NCBI GenBank assembly: GCA_050250755.1
Contig: JBFWOB010000001.1
Coordinates: 186,001-250,000 of the forward strand
Length of the DNA stretch: 64,000 bases
Direction of reading: 5' to 3'
Origin: Ga0077555 sp050250755
GTDB taxonomy: Bacteria; Pseudomonadota; Alphaproteobacteria; Rhizobiales; Hyphomicrobiaceae
Shown here in pieces: positions 18,447 through 26,648 of this stretch (its first letter is position 1; each line of letters starts with the position of its first letter). The translations under genes were made by a program, and so were the position numbers. The notes under the pieces were generated by a model that had not been told where the DNA came from, ran no database searches, and saw only the letters and a list, made by a program, of their open reading frames with translations.

Positions 18447-19760
18447 TCAACGCAACATCTTGTACGGAAGCCAGGTGATGAGCTCTGGAAATGCCATCAT
18501 CAACAGCAACGCGATCAATTGCAGGATAATAAACGGAAGCACCGCCTTATAGATATCGAGCATCGATACCTCCTTCGGCGCAACGCTCCGCATGTAGAAG
18601 AGGTTGAAGCCGAAGGGTGGCGTCAGAAAAGCCATTTCCATATTCACGACGAATAAGACTCCGAACCATACGGGATCGAAGCCCAACTGCACGATGATTG
18701 GAAAAAAGAGCGGTACCGTCAAAAGCATGATGCCGATCGGGTCGAGGAAGCACCCCATGATGATCCAGATGAACTGCATGCCAAGAACGGTACCCCATTT
18801 CCCGCCGGGAACATAGGAAAGGGCATCCCGCACAAGTTGATCCGCACCGACCGCAGCGTAGAGAGCCGTGAACATCGACGCTGCGAATACAATCCACATG
18901 ACCATGCAGGTCAGGCGCAGCGTGATGAGCGACGATTCCTTGAGCGCTGTCCACGTCAGCTTTCCGTAGGCAAGCGCGCAGAGGATTGACCCAGCAGCAC
19001 CTATGCCTGCTGCTTCACTCGGCGTCGCAATGCCGCCGACAATCGTACCCAGCACCAGCATTACTAATACGATCGGAAGGATCACGGCCTTGAGTGCTGA
19101 GATCTTTTCCGGCCAGCTTGCGCGCTCGTTCGAAGGTAATGCCGGCCCCATCTCGGGCCAGATCGCGCAGGCAATCAAGATATAGAGAATGAAAAGCACC
19201 ACGATCACAAGGCCGGCTGTGATGCCGCCCATAAACAGCATGCCGACCGAGACGTTTGCGTAAAGACCAAGCACGATCATCAAAACGCTTGGTGGAATGA
19301 GCACGCCCAGTGCTCCGCCGCCCGCAATCGAGCCGATGCTAAGCCCTTTGCTGTACTTCGCTGCGAGCATCGAGGGCAGCGCGACCAATCCCATCGTAAC
19401 GGTCGCGGCTCCGCTGACGCCAACGAGCGCCGCGAAGATCGTGCAGACAAGAATGGTGCCGACGGCAAGGCCACCCTTGATGCCGCCGAACCATTTCTTC
19501 ATCATTTCGTAGAGATCACTGGCGAGACCCGACCTCTCCAGCATACTACCCATGAAGATGAACATGGGAATAGCAAGCAGAACAAAGCTTGTTGCCGTAC
19601 TGAACGTTTTGATCCCCAACGCATAGAGCGCATCGGGCCCCCAGAGGAAATAGGTTCCGATGATGGCCGAGCTGCCAAGCGAGAAAACCAGCGGCAGGCC
19701 GGCGGCCATCAGCAGCAGAAACGATCCGAAAAGAAGGATCGTAATGACCTCGATGCTCAT
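18447..19760 (-). CDS. TRAP transporter large permease, DctM family
   Basis: A 437-aa protein with about 12 membrane segments and the DctM landmarks GCFLDPIGIMLLTVPLFFPII, MAFLTPPFGFNLFYMRSVAP and GGGALGVLIPPSVLMIVLG. It overlaps the stop of the small permease by 4 nt (ATGA, 19757-19760), so translation is coupled. It is the last gene of a P-Q-M operon read on the minus strand. The YMRSV segment after TPPFG is typical of systems for larger or aromatic carboxylates in the FcbT/mannitol-like branch, which is a weak hint only. Confidence 0.94.
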   Translation of the reverse strand: MSIEVITILLFGSFLLLMAAGLPLVFSLGSSAIIGTYFLWGPDALYALGIKTFSTATSFVLLAIPMFIFMGSMLERSGLASDLYEMMKKWFGGIKGGLAVGTILVCTIFAALVGVSGAATVTMGLVALPSMLAAKYSKGLSIGSIAGGGALGVLIPPSVLMIVLGLYANVSVGMLFMGGITAGLVIVVLFILYILIACAIWPEMGPALPSNERASWPEKISALKAVILPIVLVMLVLGTIVGGIATPSEAAGIGAAGSILCALAYGKLTWTALKESSLITLRLTCMVMWIVFAASMFTALYAAVGADQLVRDALSYVPGGKWGTVLGMQFIWIIMGCFLDPIGIMLLTVPLFFPIIVQLGFDPVWFGVLFVVNMEMAFLTPPFGFNLFYMRSVAPKEVSMLDIYKAVLPFIILQLIALLLMMAFPELITWLPYKMLR

Positions 19761-20308
19761 TGACGGACCTCCGGCGCCGCGAGACGTGCATCTTCGGGCA
19801 GTAGTGGCTCGTTGGTGAGAGCCATGTGCAAATCACGCGTGAGACGCGCGAGCGCCTGCGCGAGCAAAAGTCCGGCGCCGATCGGCAACGAGAGCATTAC
19901 GGGAAAAAGGGGTGGGCTCCAATCTGACGATGCGCGTTGTCCGGACTCGAGCGCTTCCTTTGCCATGATGAAGGTTTGCTCGAAGAGGACCCAGCAAAAT
20001 AGGAGCATGAACCCAGCGGTGCACACGTCGATGATTGCTTTACCTCGGTCTGAAAATCGCGAGTAAATAATGTCCATGGCGACGTGATCGCGATGGAGCA
20101 GAGTGTAACCGCCGCCCAGCATCACATAGGCAGCGAAGATGAAGCTGATCATCTCATTGCCCCACGTCGTGGGCGCTTTCATGACGTAACGGAGGAAGAC
20201 CTCGTAGCAAACGAGAATGACCAGTCCCAGCAATGAAATTGCTGCAACATATCCGACGGCACCGTTCAGCCTGTCGATCAGGCGCACGGCACTTCGTACT
20301 ACATTCAT
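19757..20308 (-). CDS. TRAP transporter small permease, DctQ family
   Basis: A 183-aa protein with four membrane segments. DctQ features are VCYEVFLRYVMKAPTTWGNEM (Arg loop and Trp-Gly-Asn-Glu), GGGYTLLHRDHVAMDIIYSRFS (His/Asp loop) and DWSPPLFPVMLSLPIGAGLLL. It sits between the binding protein and the large permease and is coupled to the latter. Together they form the QM complex of the second TRAP system. A strong hairpin in the 88-bp gap before it probably reduces expression of QM relative to P. Confidence 0.92.
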   Translation of the reverse strand: MNVVRSAVRLIDRLNGAVGYVAAISLLGLVILVCYEVFLRYVMKAPTTWGNEMISFIFAAYVMLGGGYTLLHRDHVAMDIIYSRFSDRGKAIIDVCTAGFMLLFCWVLFEQTFIMAKEALESGQRASSDWSPPLFPVMLSLPIGAGLLLAQALARLTRDLHMALTNEPLLPEDARLAAPEVRQ

Positions 20309-20340
20309 GGGGCACCTCTGATCCTCGCAGCATGAAACGG

Positions 20341-20370
20341 CTACGGGTCTGCCGCAGGGCGGACCCGTAG
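20341..20370 (-). terminator. Hairpin between dctP and dctQ (attenuator-like)
   Basis: CTACGGGTC (20341-20349) pairs with GACCCGTAG (20362-20370), extended by GCC/GGC inside. It lies in the operon, after the binding-protein gene. Such hairpins commonly cap or partially terminate the transcript so that binding protein exceeds permease. Confidence 0.55.
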
Positions 20371-20396
20371 CAGTTACCTATGAGCGGGCCTTGCGA

Positions 20397-21497
20397 TTAG
20401 ATGTTCGACGGGCGACGCCGGAACATATCCCGGGTCTCGAAGATGATTTTCAGCACCTTCTGCGTCGGCTCATCCTTAGTCTGCATCCGATCGAGGGCCT
20501 CGTAGGCCGTTTTCTCGTAGTATTCGACGTCCGCTGGTGGGAGAGAGCTGAACTTTACGCCAGCGTCCTTCATAACCTGAATGGACTTGGCGCTTTCTGC
20601 CGTGGAGGTCGTCGCGCGTTCGACGGCGTAGATGCGGGTGACAATGTTCATGACTTCCTGGAGGTCCTTCGGCAGGCGATTGTAAGCCCTCTGGTTCATG
20701 AACATGTCTTCGATATCAAAGGCGATTGTGGAAGGACCCAAATAAAATTTCGCCGGCTCGTGAAGTTTGTACTGCAGGAAGCCAGCAGGTGATCCCCAGT
20801 TTGCAGCATCGATGACACCCGTCGAAAGCGCGGTGTACTGCTCCTCGCCCGGGATCGTGACGATGCTTGCGCCTTTTGATTTTAGAACCTCAGCACCGAG
20901 GCCGAAGCTTCGGATCTTGACACCTTTAAAATCGTCGAGCGTCTTCAATTCGCTGCGTGACATCGTGGCGCCCCACTCGTCCGAATAGACTGGACCAAGG
21001 AAATGCGTCCCGTGTTTCGCGAATGCCTCTCTCACAACCTCCATCAGACCGGTTTCGTGCCAGAGATAGTCATAATGATCGAGGGTTTTGAACGCGCCGG
21101 GGATTCCCCAGGTCCAGAGGGTGAAGGGGATTTTACCGCGCCAGTAGGGCTGGGCGCCGTAGCCGATTTCAACCACTCCCTTGCCGACCGCATCCAGCAT
21201 TTCGAATGTAGGAACGAGCGCACCTGGAGGGAATGCTTGGATCTGTATCCGCCCGTTTGACATCTCACTCACGCGCTTGATGTAGCGCGGAATAAGCGTC
21301 TCCCATTCGACTGTGCCTGGGCCGAGGAACGATTGCATTCTGAAGCGGAATTCCGCCTTCTGGGCGAATGCTTTTGTTGGCGCTCCCGCCACGGCCGCCA
21401 ACGATGCGCCAGTGAGCCCCGCTCTTACGATGTCGCGCCGGCGAATTTTTGCGCCAGCGATGGCCCCGATTACCCGATCACCAGAGTTCTTTGTCAC
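20397..21497 (-). CDS. TRAP transporter solute-binding protein, DctP family
   Basis: A 366-aa protein with a Tat-like leader (KIRRRDIVRAGLTGASLAAV, cleavage near AFA-QK). The mature part starts FRFRMQSFLGPGTVEWETLIPRY and resembles the mannitol/chloroaromatic branch of DctP proteins. It contains GALVPTFEMLDAVGKGVVEIGYG, the Arg-containing segment GVKIRSFGLGAEVLKSKGAS, and GVIDAANWGSPAGF, where the second Trp-Gly may contact the ligand. It is the first gene of the P-Q-M operon. A 14-bp palindrome lies 19 bp upstream of the start. Confidence 0.92.
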   Translation of the reverse strand: MTKNSGDRVIGAIAGAKIRRRDIVRAGLTGASLAAVAGAPTKAFAQKAEFRFRMQSFLGPGTVEWETLIPRYIKRVSEMSNGRIQIQAFPPGALVPTFEMLDAVGKGVVEIGYGAQPYWRGKIPFTLWTWGIPGAFKTLDHYDYLWHETGLMEVVREAFAKHGTHFLGPVYSDEWGATMSRSELKTLDDFKGVKIRSFGLGAEVLKSKGASIVTIPGEEQYTALSTGVIDAANWGSPAGFLQYKLHEPAKFYLGPSTIAFDIEDMFMNQRAYNRLPKDLQEVMNIVTRIYAVERATTSTAESAKSIQVMKDAGVKFSSLPPADVEYYEKTAYEALDRMQTKDEPTQKVLKIIFETRDMFRRRPSNI

Positions 21498-21515
21498 AAG
21501 TCTTCTCCCTTATGG

Positions 21516-21529
21516 CAGTAGATCTACTG
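21516..21529. promoter_or_regulatory. 14-bp palindrome upstream of the second TRAP operon
   Basis: CAGTAGATCTACTG is perfectly symmetric and lies 19 bp before the dctP start, just above its ribosome-binding site (GGGAGAAGA). It could be an operator overlapping the early transcript, or chance. A weaker repeat, GGAAA-N6-TTTCC, is at 21622-21637. Confidence 0.35.
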
Positions 21530-21766
21530 GGGCTCGTTTCGTGGCCCACCAGCGGCATCGCTCCGCTGCCCTCCCGATTCAGATTACGGTAGATTGAAAT
21601 GATGTGGGCATCAACGTCGCAGGAAATTTCGTTTTCCGAATTACTTGCTGCTTGAATAGGGTTGTTTTCCTGGCATCGGTGTGTAGAAGGGGTGCTGGGT
21701 GTTCGCTGCATGCTGCAGTGACAGGTTGAGCGATGGTCGGGCCGCCACGCGGAGAGCGTTCGCCCC

Positions 21767-23110
21767 ATGGATCATCGATCTTCGCCCCATACTTTGCCGC
21801 GAGCCCAATTCCTGGCCGAGCGGGCTTTCACAACTCTCCAACGTTTTTTGCACGTTGAGGCCGTGAGCGGCGTCGTGCTGCTCATCGCGGCGACCATCGC
21901 CTTGCTGTGGGCGAACTCACCTTTCGCGTACAGCTATCACGCCTTCTGGCATACGCCGCTGTCGATTGGGTTCGGAGAACTCGTTCTTTCCAGGTCTCTG
22001 CATTTCTGGATCAACGACGCATTGATGGCGGTGTTCTTCCTCGTGGTGGGAATGGAGGTCCGGCGCGAGCTTCATGAAGGTGCCTTGAGCAAGCTCGACC
22101 AAGCGGCATTGCCAGTGATTGCGGCCGTCGGTGGCGTTGTTGCTCCTGCTCTTATTTACCTAAGTCTCAACACCGATCCGGTGCGCGCTAAAGGCTGGGC
22201 GGTACCGACCGCCACGGATATCGCTTTTGCGGTCGGGGTGCTCGCACTATTGGGGCGCTCAATCCCGATCAATCTAAGGGTCTTTCTGCTGGCTCTCGCC
22301 ATCATCGACGATGTCATTGCCGTCTTGATCATCGCCTTCTTCTACTCAGGCGGGCTCGAATTCAGCGGTTTCATTATCGCCACCCTAGGCATCCTCATGG
22401 TTCTCGCTTTGCAGCGTATCGGGGTGGGTTCTGCATTTGCTTATATCCTGCCTGGCGCGGTCGTCTGGATCGGCTTCCTGACGACCGGTGCGCATCCCAC
22501 ACTTGCAGGTGTCGTCTTGGGCCTGATGACCCCCGTGCGCTCGATTCTCACGCAGGGCCCGCCATTGAAAGTTCTGTCCTATGTTGCGGAGGAATTGAGT
22601 AACAGCGATGCTTTGGTGACCAAGGATGTGCGTCGGTTGGAGCGGCCGCTTCGCAAGCTCCGACTGGCTCACCGGGAAATGCTGCCTCCTGTCGTGCGTG
22701 TGCAAACGGCACTACATCCCTGGGTCGCCTACATCATCTTACCCATTTTTGCGCTAGCCAATGCCGGCGTCACCCTCGGAGGCGTCGATCTCAACGCAGG
22801 CGACGCCCAGTCCGTGATGCTGGGCGCGGGAATTGCCTTGGTTGCGGGCAAGCCGATCGGAGTGATCGGCGCGACGTGGATTGCAGTGCGGCTGGGCTGG
22901 TGCCGATTGGCACCGGGTTTGACGTGGGGCGGTGTCTGTTTGGTCGGCCTGCTCGCAGGCATCGGCTTCACGATGTCAATCTTTATCGCCATGCTCGCTT
23001 TCGACGAAGAACTCCTTGGGGCCGCGAAGCTTGGCGTCCTACTGGGCTCGCTTGTCGCGGCGATCGTCGGCCTCACTTGGGGCGCGATATACGTTCGAGG
23101 TCGACGCTGA
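21767..23110 (+). CDS. nhaA: Na+/H+ antiporter NhaA
   Basis: A 447-aa inner-membrane protein with about 12 helices. It contains the NhaA signature residues: TDIAFA (D151, equivalent to E. coli D133) and AIIDD (D181-D182, equivalent to D163-D164), which bind Na+ and H+. Also typical are FLVVGMEVRRELHEGALS, TGAHPTLAGVVLGLMTP, FALANAGVTL and GIGFTMSIFIAMLAF. It expels Na+ in exchange for protons, mainly at alkaline pH. It is transcribed away from one TRAP operon and toward another; TRAP uptake is generally Na+-coupled, so the placement may be meaningful. Confidence 0.96.
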   Translation: MDHRSSPHTLPRAQFLAERAFTTLQRFLHVEAVSGVVLLIAATIALLWANSPFAYSYHAFWHTPLSIGFGELVLSRSLHFWINDALMAVFFLVVGMEVRRELHEGALSKLDQAALPVIAAVGGVVAPALIYLSLNTDPVRAKGWAVPTATDIAFAVGVLALLGRSIPINLRVFLLALAIIDDVIAVLIIAFFYSGGLEFSGFIIATLGILMVLALQRIGVGSAFAYILPGAVVWIGFLTTGAHPTLAGVVLGLMTPVRSILTQGPPLKVLSYVAEELSNSDALVTKDVRRLERPLRKLRLAHREMLPPVVRVQTALHPWVAYIILPIFALANAGVTLGGVDLNAGDAQSVMLGAGIALVAGKPIGVIGATWIAVRLGWCRLAPGLTWGGVCLVGLLAGIGFTMSIFIAMLAFDEELLGAAKLGVLLGSLVAAIVGLTWGAIYVRGRR

Positions 23111-23270
23111 CGTCACCGCGCAGCCGCCGATCAGATCGAAGGTACGCTAATTCTACGGAATGATTGCCCTGGGTCGAGAGACAACACACCTGTCGTGGAA
23201 GCGCGTTTGACCTGCGCTCTCATCTGTTGCACCGTATCGCGAGAAACAGAATGGCCGGGGTGGAAATCAG

Positions 23271-24338
23271 ATGAAAATGCCGACGCGTGGCGTGAAAGCT
23301 ATTGGCTTGACCGCTGTTGCACTCTCTGTTGTGGGCTCTCCCGCTCCAGCTAACAGCACGGTGGACGGTCCTAAGGTCAGCTGGAATGCTTCCGTGTGGG
23401 GACCGCCGCGGCCAGTGACGTCGGGGTTGGATGAGCTTTCGAAGGTCGTAGCAGCCGAGACAGGCGGAAAATTCACGATCAAGATTCATTATGGCGAGGC
23501 GTTGTCCAAAGGGGTTGACAACCTCGACAACATAAAGCTGGGGGCTTTCGAAGTTGCCCTGATTTGCAGCGGCTATCATCCAGGAAAGCACCCATCCATC
23601 AACGTGCTCGATCTCCCCGGTTTGCCCCTGAGTGATCCTCGGGTGCATCAGAAGGTCCATGAAAAGGTTTATCAGCACCCAGCAGTTGCTGCCGAGTTCA
23701 AGCGTTGGAATGCGCTGCTCTTCCTGTCTGCACTGCAGCCGCAGTCGGAGCTGATGGGGGCGGGGAACCCGCCGAACAAAATGGACGACTTTAAGGGAAT
23801 GCGGATTCGGGCGCTCGGAGGAACCGGAGACGCCTTGAAAAATTTGGGCGCCGTACCGACGTCGGTTCCTGCCCCGGAGGTTTACAATGGATTGGAACGC
23901 GGCGTTTTCAATGCCGCGGCATTACCATTCACTTATGGCTATTCAGCCTACAAGCTCCACGAAGTATCGAAGTGGTACACGATCAATCTCGCTCCAGGTG
24001 CCAACAACTGTCCGATGGTCATCCACTTGCCATCATACAACTCTCTGCCGCAGCAGTATAAGGACCTTATGACGGCGGCCAAAAGCAAGGCCTATGATCG
24101 TCTGATTTCAGAATACCACGCTGCGGACACGAAAAATCTGGCGGAGTGGAAGACAAAGGGGCTTACCGAGATTCGGTATTCAGATGAGGAGCTCTCCAAG
24201 TTTGTGGCTGTGGGAGCACGACCGGTTTGGGATAAATGGGTTGCCGAGGCCTCAGCCAAGGGCGCTCCTGCCCGGGAGCTGTTGGATCTTGTCATCGACG
24301 AGGCGAAATCAGCCGGCGCCGCTTCGGCATCGAAGTGA
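23271..24338 (+). CDS. TRAP transporter solute-binding protein, DctP family
   Basis: A 355-aa protein with a Sec-type signal peptide (MKMPTRGVKAIGLTAVALSVVG, cleaved near PANS). It contains KVVAAETGGKFTIKIHYGEALSKG, the Arg-bearing segment DFKGMRIRALGGTGDALKNLG and NGLERGVFNAAALPFTYGYSAYKLHE. It is the binding protein of the third TRAP system, followed by the small permease after 39 bp. The conserved Arg pair (RIRALGG) should coordinate a carboxylate. The ligand is unknown. It differs clearly from the other two DctP proteins, so the three systems probably serve different substrates. Confidence 0.92.
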   Translation: MKMPTRGVKAIGLTAVALSVVGSPAPANSTVDGPKVSWNASVWGPPRPVTSGLDELSKVVAAETGGKFTIKIHYGEALSKGVDNLDNIKLGAFEVALICSGYHPGKHPSINVLDLPGLPLSDPRVHQKVHEKVYQHPAVAAEFKRWNALLFLSALQPQSELMGAGNPPNKMDDFKGMRIRALGGTGDALKNLGAVPTSVPAPEVYNGLERGVFNAAALPFTYGYSAYKLHEVSKWYTINLAPGANNCPMVIHLPSYNSLPQQYKDLMTAAKSKAYDRLISEYHAADTKNLAEWKTKGLTEIRYSDEELSKFVAVGARPVWDKWVAEASAKGAPARELLDLVIDEAKSAGAASASK

Positions 24339-24377
24339 ATTCCCCCAAGAAGTGTCAAGCTGGCCACGGAAGCCTAC

Positions 24378-24998
24378 ATGAGTGACATGACCGATGACCA
24401 GGCCGACGGAAGTCTGCTCGGGAGACTTGATCGTGGATTATGCTGGATTGAGTGGGCAACGGCAGTTTTTGCCGGCATCGTCATTTTTTTCGTGATGTTT
24501 GTTGGTGTCGCCGAGATATTTCTGCGCAAGCTTTTTAATAGTCCGCTTTACGGTCAGCTCGACCTGATCGAGCTGACAATCTGCACATATGCGCTTTTGA
24601 CGATCTCTTATTGTTGGCGGATGGCGGGGCATATCAGAGTTGATCTGGTGATCGACCGTTTTCACGGGCGAAGCCGCTGGGTCATTGAGTTGATCACGAC
24701 GGTTATGGCCCTGGGCTTGATTTCGGTGCTGCTGCCCGGGGTCCTTCATTTCTTTCAGAACGCCCTCGAAATCGGTGATTCCACGATCAATACGCGCTGG
24801 CCAACGTGGCCGTCGAAGTTCGTGCCTGTGATCGGGTTCTCGCTGCTTTGGTTGCGCCTATTGCTTGAGTGTTGGGGATATTGCCGCCTCATTCTCGATC
24901 CGGACGCCAAGCCGATCGCTGTACCGGCAAGATCAGTGCATGAACTCGCCGAACTGCAACGGTCAATGTCTGACGACACGCCGCCACACCTGCCTTGA
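24378..24998 (+). CDS. TRAP transporter small permease, DctQ family
   Basis: A 206-aa protein with four membrane segments, and the DctQ-type loop GVAEIFLRKLFNSPLYGQLDLIEL and GHIRVDLVIDRFHGRSRW. The hydrophilic N-terminus (MSDMTDDQADGSLLG) and the C-terminal tail (about 30 residues, charged) are longer than average. It is the middle gene of the P-Q-M operon, with 22 bp between its stop and the next start. Confidence 0.9.
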   Translation: MSDMTDDQADGSLLGRLDRGLCWIEWATAVFAGIVIFFVMFVGVAEIFLRKLFNSPLYGQLDLIELTICTYALLTISYCWRMAGHIRVDLVIDRFHGRSRWVIELITTVMALGLISVLLPGVLHFFQNALEIGDSTINTRWPTWPSKFVPVIGFSLLWLRLLLECWGYCRLILDPDAKPIAVPARSVHELAELQRSMSDDTPPHLP

Positions 24999-25020
24999 AC
25001 TCAGTCCCGGAACGACACTC

Positions 25021-26328
25021 ATGGATTCGCTTCAAATCGGCGTGATCGGCATGCTGGCGCTTGCCACGTTGATCGTGCTCGGGGTTCGTATTTTCGTCGC
25101 CGCAGGCCTTGTGGGGTTCTGCGGCTTATGGGCACTTCGGGGATTTGATAAAGCGGTCGGGATTGCGGGGCATATTCCATATTCCGACACCACGAGTTAC
25201 GCCCTTTCGGTTTTGCCGCTCTTTATTCTGATTGGCCATCTTGCTCATCAAGCCGGAATTGTGCAGGGCGCTTATCGTTGTGCACGCGCTTGGCTCGGCT
25301 GGATGCCAGGCGGGCTCGCGATTGCCACCGTGTTTGCCGCGGCCGGTTTTGCCGCGGTATCGGGCGCCAGTACGGCGACAGCGGCGGTCTTCAGTCGGAT
25401 TGCCATTCCCGAACTGCTCCGCAGCAAGTACAATCCAGGTCTCGCGGCAGCGGTTGTTGCTGCGGGGGGAACGCTTGCATCGTTGATCCCGCCGTCTGCC
25501 ATCATGGTCGTTTACGGCATTATTACGGAGACTTCGATCGGGGGTCTTCTGCTTGCCGGATTCATTCCTGGCTTGATTTCCGCACTCGTATATGCGTCCG
25601 CCATTTTGCTGCGTTTTTGGATCAATCCGAAACTCGGCGAACGAATTGTTGGCATCACGTGGAGCGAGCGCTGGACCACTCTGCCAGAGGTGATGCCTAT
25701 CGTCCTGGTTGTCGGTGTTGTTCTTGGTGGCATGTATTTCGGTTGGGCCACGCCAACTGAAGTGGGCGCCCTTGGGGCCTTCATTATCTTTGTCATGGCG
25801 CTTTTCAAGCGGACACTTAGCGGCCAGGGGCTGCTCTACGCGCTGATCGATACCGCAAAGCTGTCTGTGATGATCTTTTCGATTATCTGGGGCGTTTTGA
25901 TCTTTGTTCGATTCCTCGCGTTTGCGGGTGTCTCGTCAGCATTCTCAGATTGGATCCTTGCGCTCGGCGTTTCACCATACCTCGTGCTTCTCTCGGTTGT
26001 GGTGCTCTATATCGTACTTGGAATGTTCATGGACGGTATCGGCATGTTGCTGCTCACGCTGCCGGTCATTCAGCCGATTATGTTAAAGCTCGGTTTTGAC
26101 GCTATCTGGTTTGGCATCATCGTTGTCAAAATGGTTGAAGTGGGCTTGCTGACACCGCCAGTCGGCCTGAACTGTTATGTCGTAGCCGGCGTCCGGCCGG
26201 ACATTCCTCTGCAACAAATTTTTCGTGGCGTTTGGCCGTTCGTCATAGCCGATCTCGCCTGTGTGGGGCTGTTCACGGCATTCCCACAAATCGTAACGTT
26301 TTTACCGAACCTGATGATGGGGAACTGA
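25021..26328 (+). CDS. TRAP transporter large permease, DctM family
   Basis: I start this 435-aa protein at the ATG at 25021 (MDSLQIGVIGMLALATLIV); the frame runs further upstream but overlaps the DctQ gene. DctM landmarks are GASTATAAVFSRIAIPELLRSKYNPGL in two parts, GTLASLIPPSAIMVVYG, GMFMDGIGMLLLTLPVIQP and GLLTPPVGLNCYVVAG. It has about 12 helices. It forms the substrate-translocating subunit of the third TRAP system. It is closest in style to the DctM at 12628-13935 (shared WLGWMPGGLA / WLSWMPGGLA segment), suggesting a related pair. Confidence 0.94.
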   Translation: MDSLQIGVIGMLALATLIVLGVRIFVAAGLVGFCGLWALRGFDKAVGIAGHIPYSDTTSYALSVLPLFILIGHLAHQAGIVQGAYRCARAWLGWMPGGLAIATVFAAAGFAAVSGASTATAAVFSRIAIPELLRSKYNPGLAAAVVAAGGTLASLIPPSAIMVVYGIITETSIGGLLLAGFIPGLISALVYASAILLRFWINPKLGERIVGITWSERWTTLPEVMPIVLVVGVVLGGMYFGWATPTEVGALGAFIIFVMALFKRTLSGQGLLYALIDTAKLSVMIFSIIWGVLIFVRFLAFAGVSSAFSDWILALGVSPYLVLLSVVVLYIVLGMFMDGIGMLLLTLPVIQPIMLKLGFDAIWFGIIVVKMVEVGLLTPPVGLNCYVVAGVRPDIPLQQIFRGVWPFVIADLACVGLFTAFPQIVTFLPNLMMGN

Positions 26329-26648
26329 ATGGAACGGCACCGCGAGCCGGAAAATCAACGCGAGGATTGGCTGGGCTTTAATCCGATCCAATGTCCAGCC
26401 ATTCGGCCTCGAGGCTTCAGTTGATCCATGGGCAATGGTACTTGTTCAGAACACCTATCGGTTGCGCGCGGACGGCCGTCGATTCTGCCACGATCACTGT
26501 CTTGACACTCGGTCACGCATGCTCGACGTTCGCTCGCGATCCGGCAATACAAGCCGCATTATTTTGATCTGGGAACACACGGCGGGGTGGGGGATGTCTG
26601 CATGCGCCATATGAATTGCGAAGCCATCGTCGCGTGCGGCGGCTCGTG
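26329..26648. other. Intergenic region before the NhaD-type antiporter
   Basis: About 320 bp without a supported gene. It contains TGTTCAGAACA (26443-26453), an 11-bp odd palindrome whose arms resemble those of the 14588-14603 palindrome but with a different spacing. It should hold the antiporter promoter. Confidence 0.35.

Noticed and set aside
26443..26453. TGTTCAGAACA, considered as a second copy of the 14588-14603 operator
   Set aside because: Arms are similar but the spacing differs by several bases, so the same protein is unlikely to bind both.
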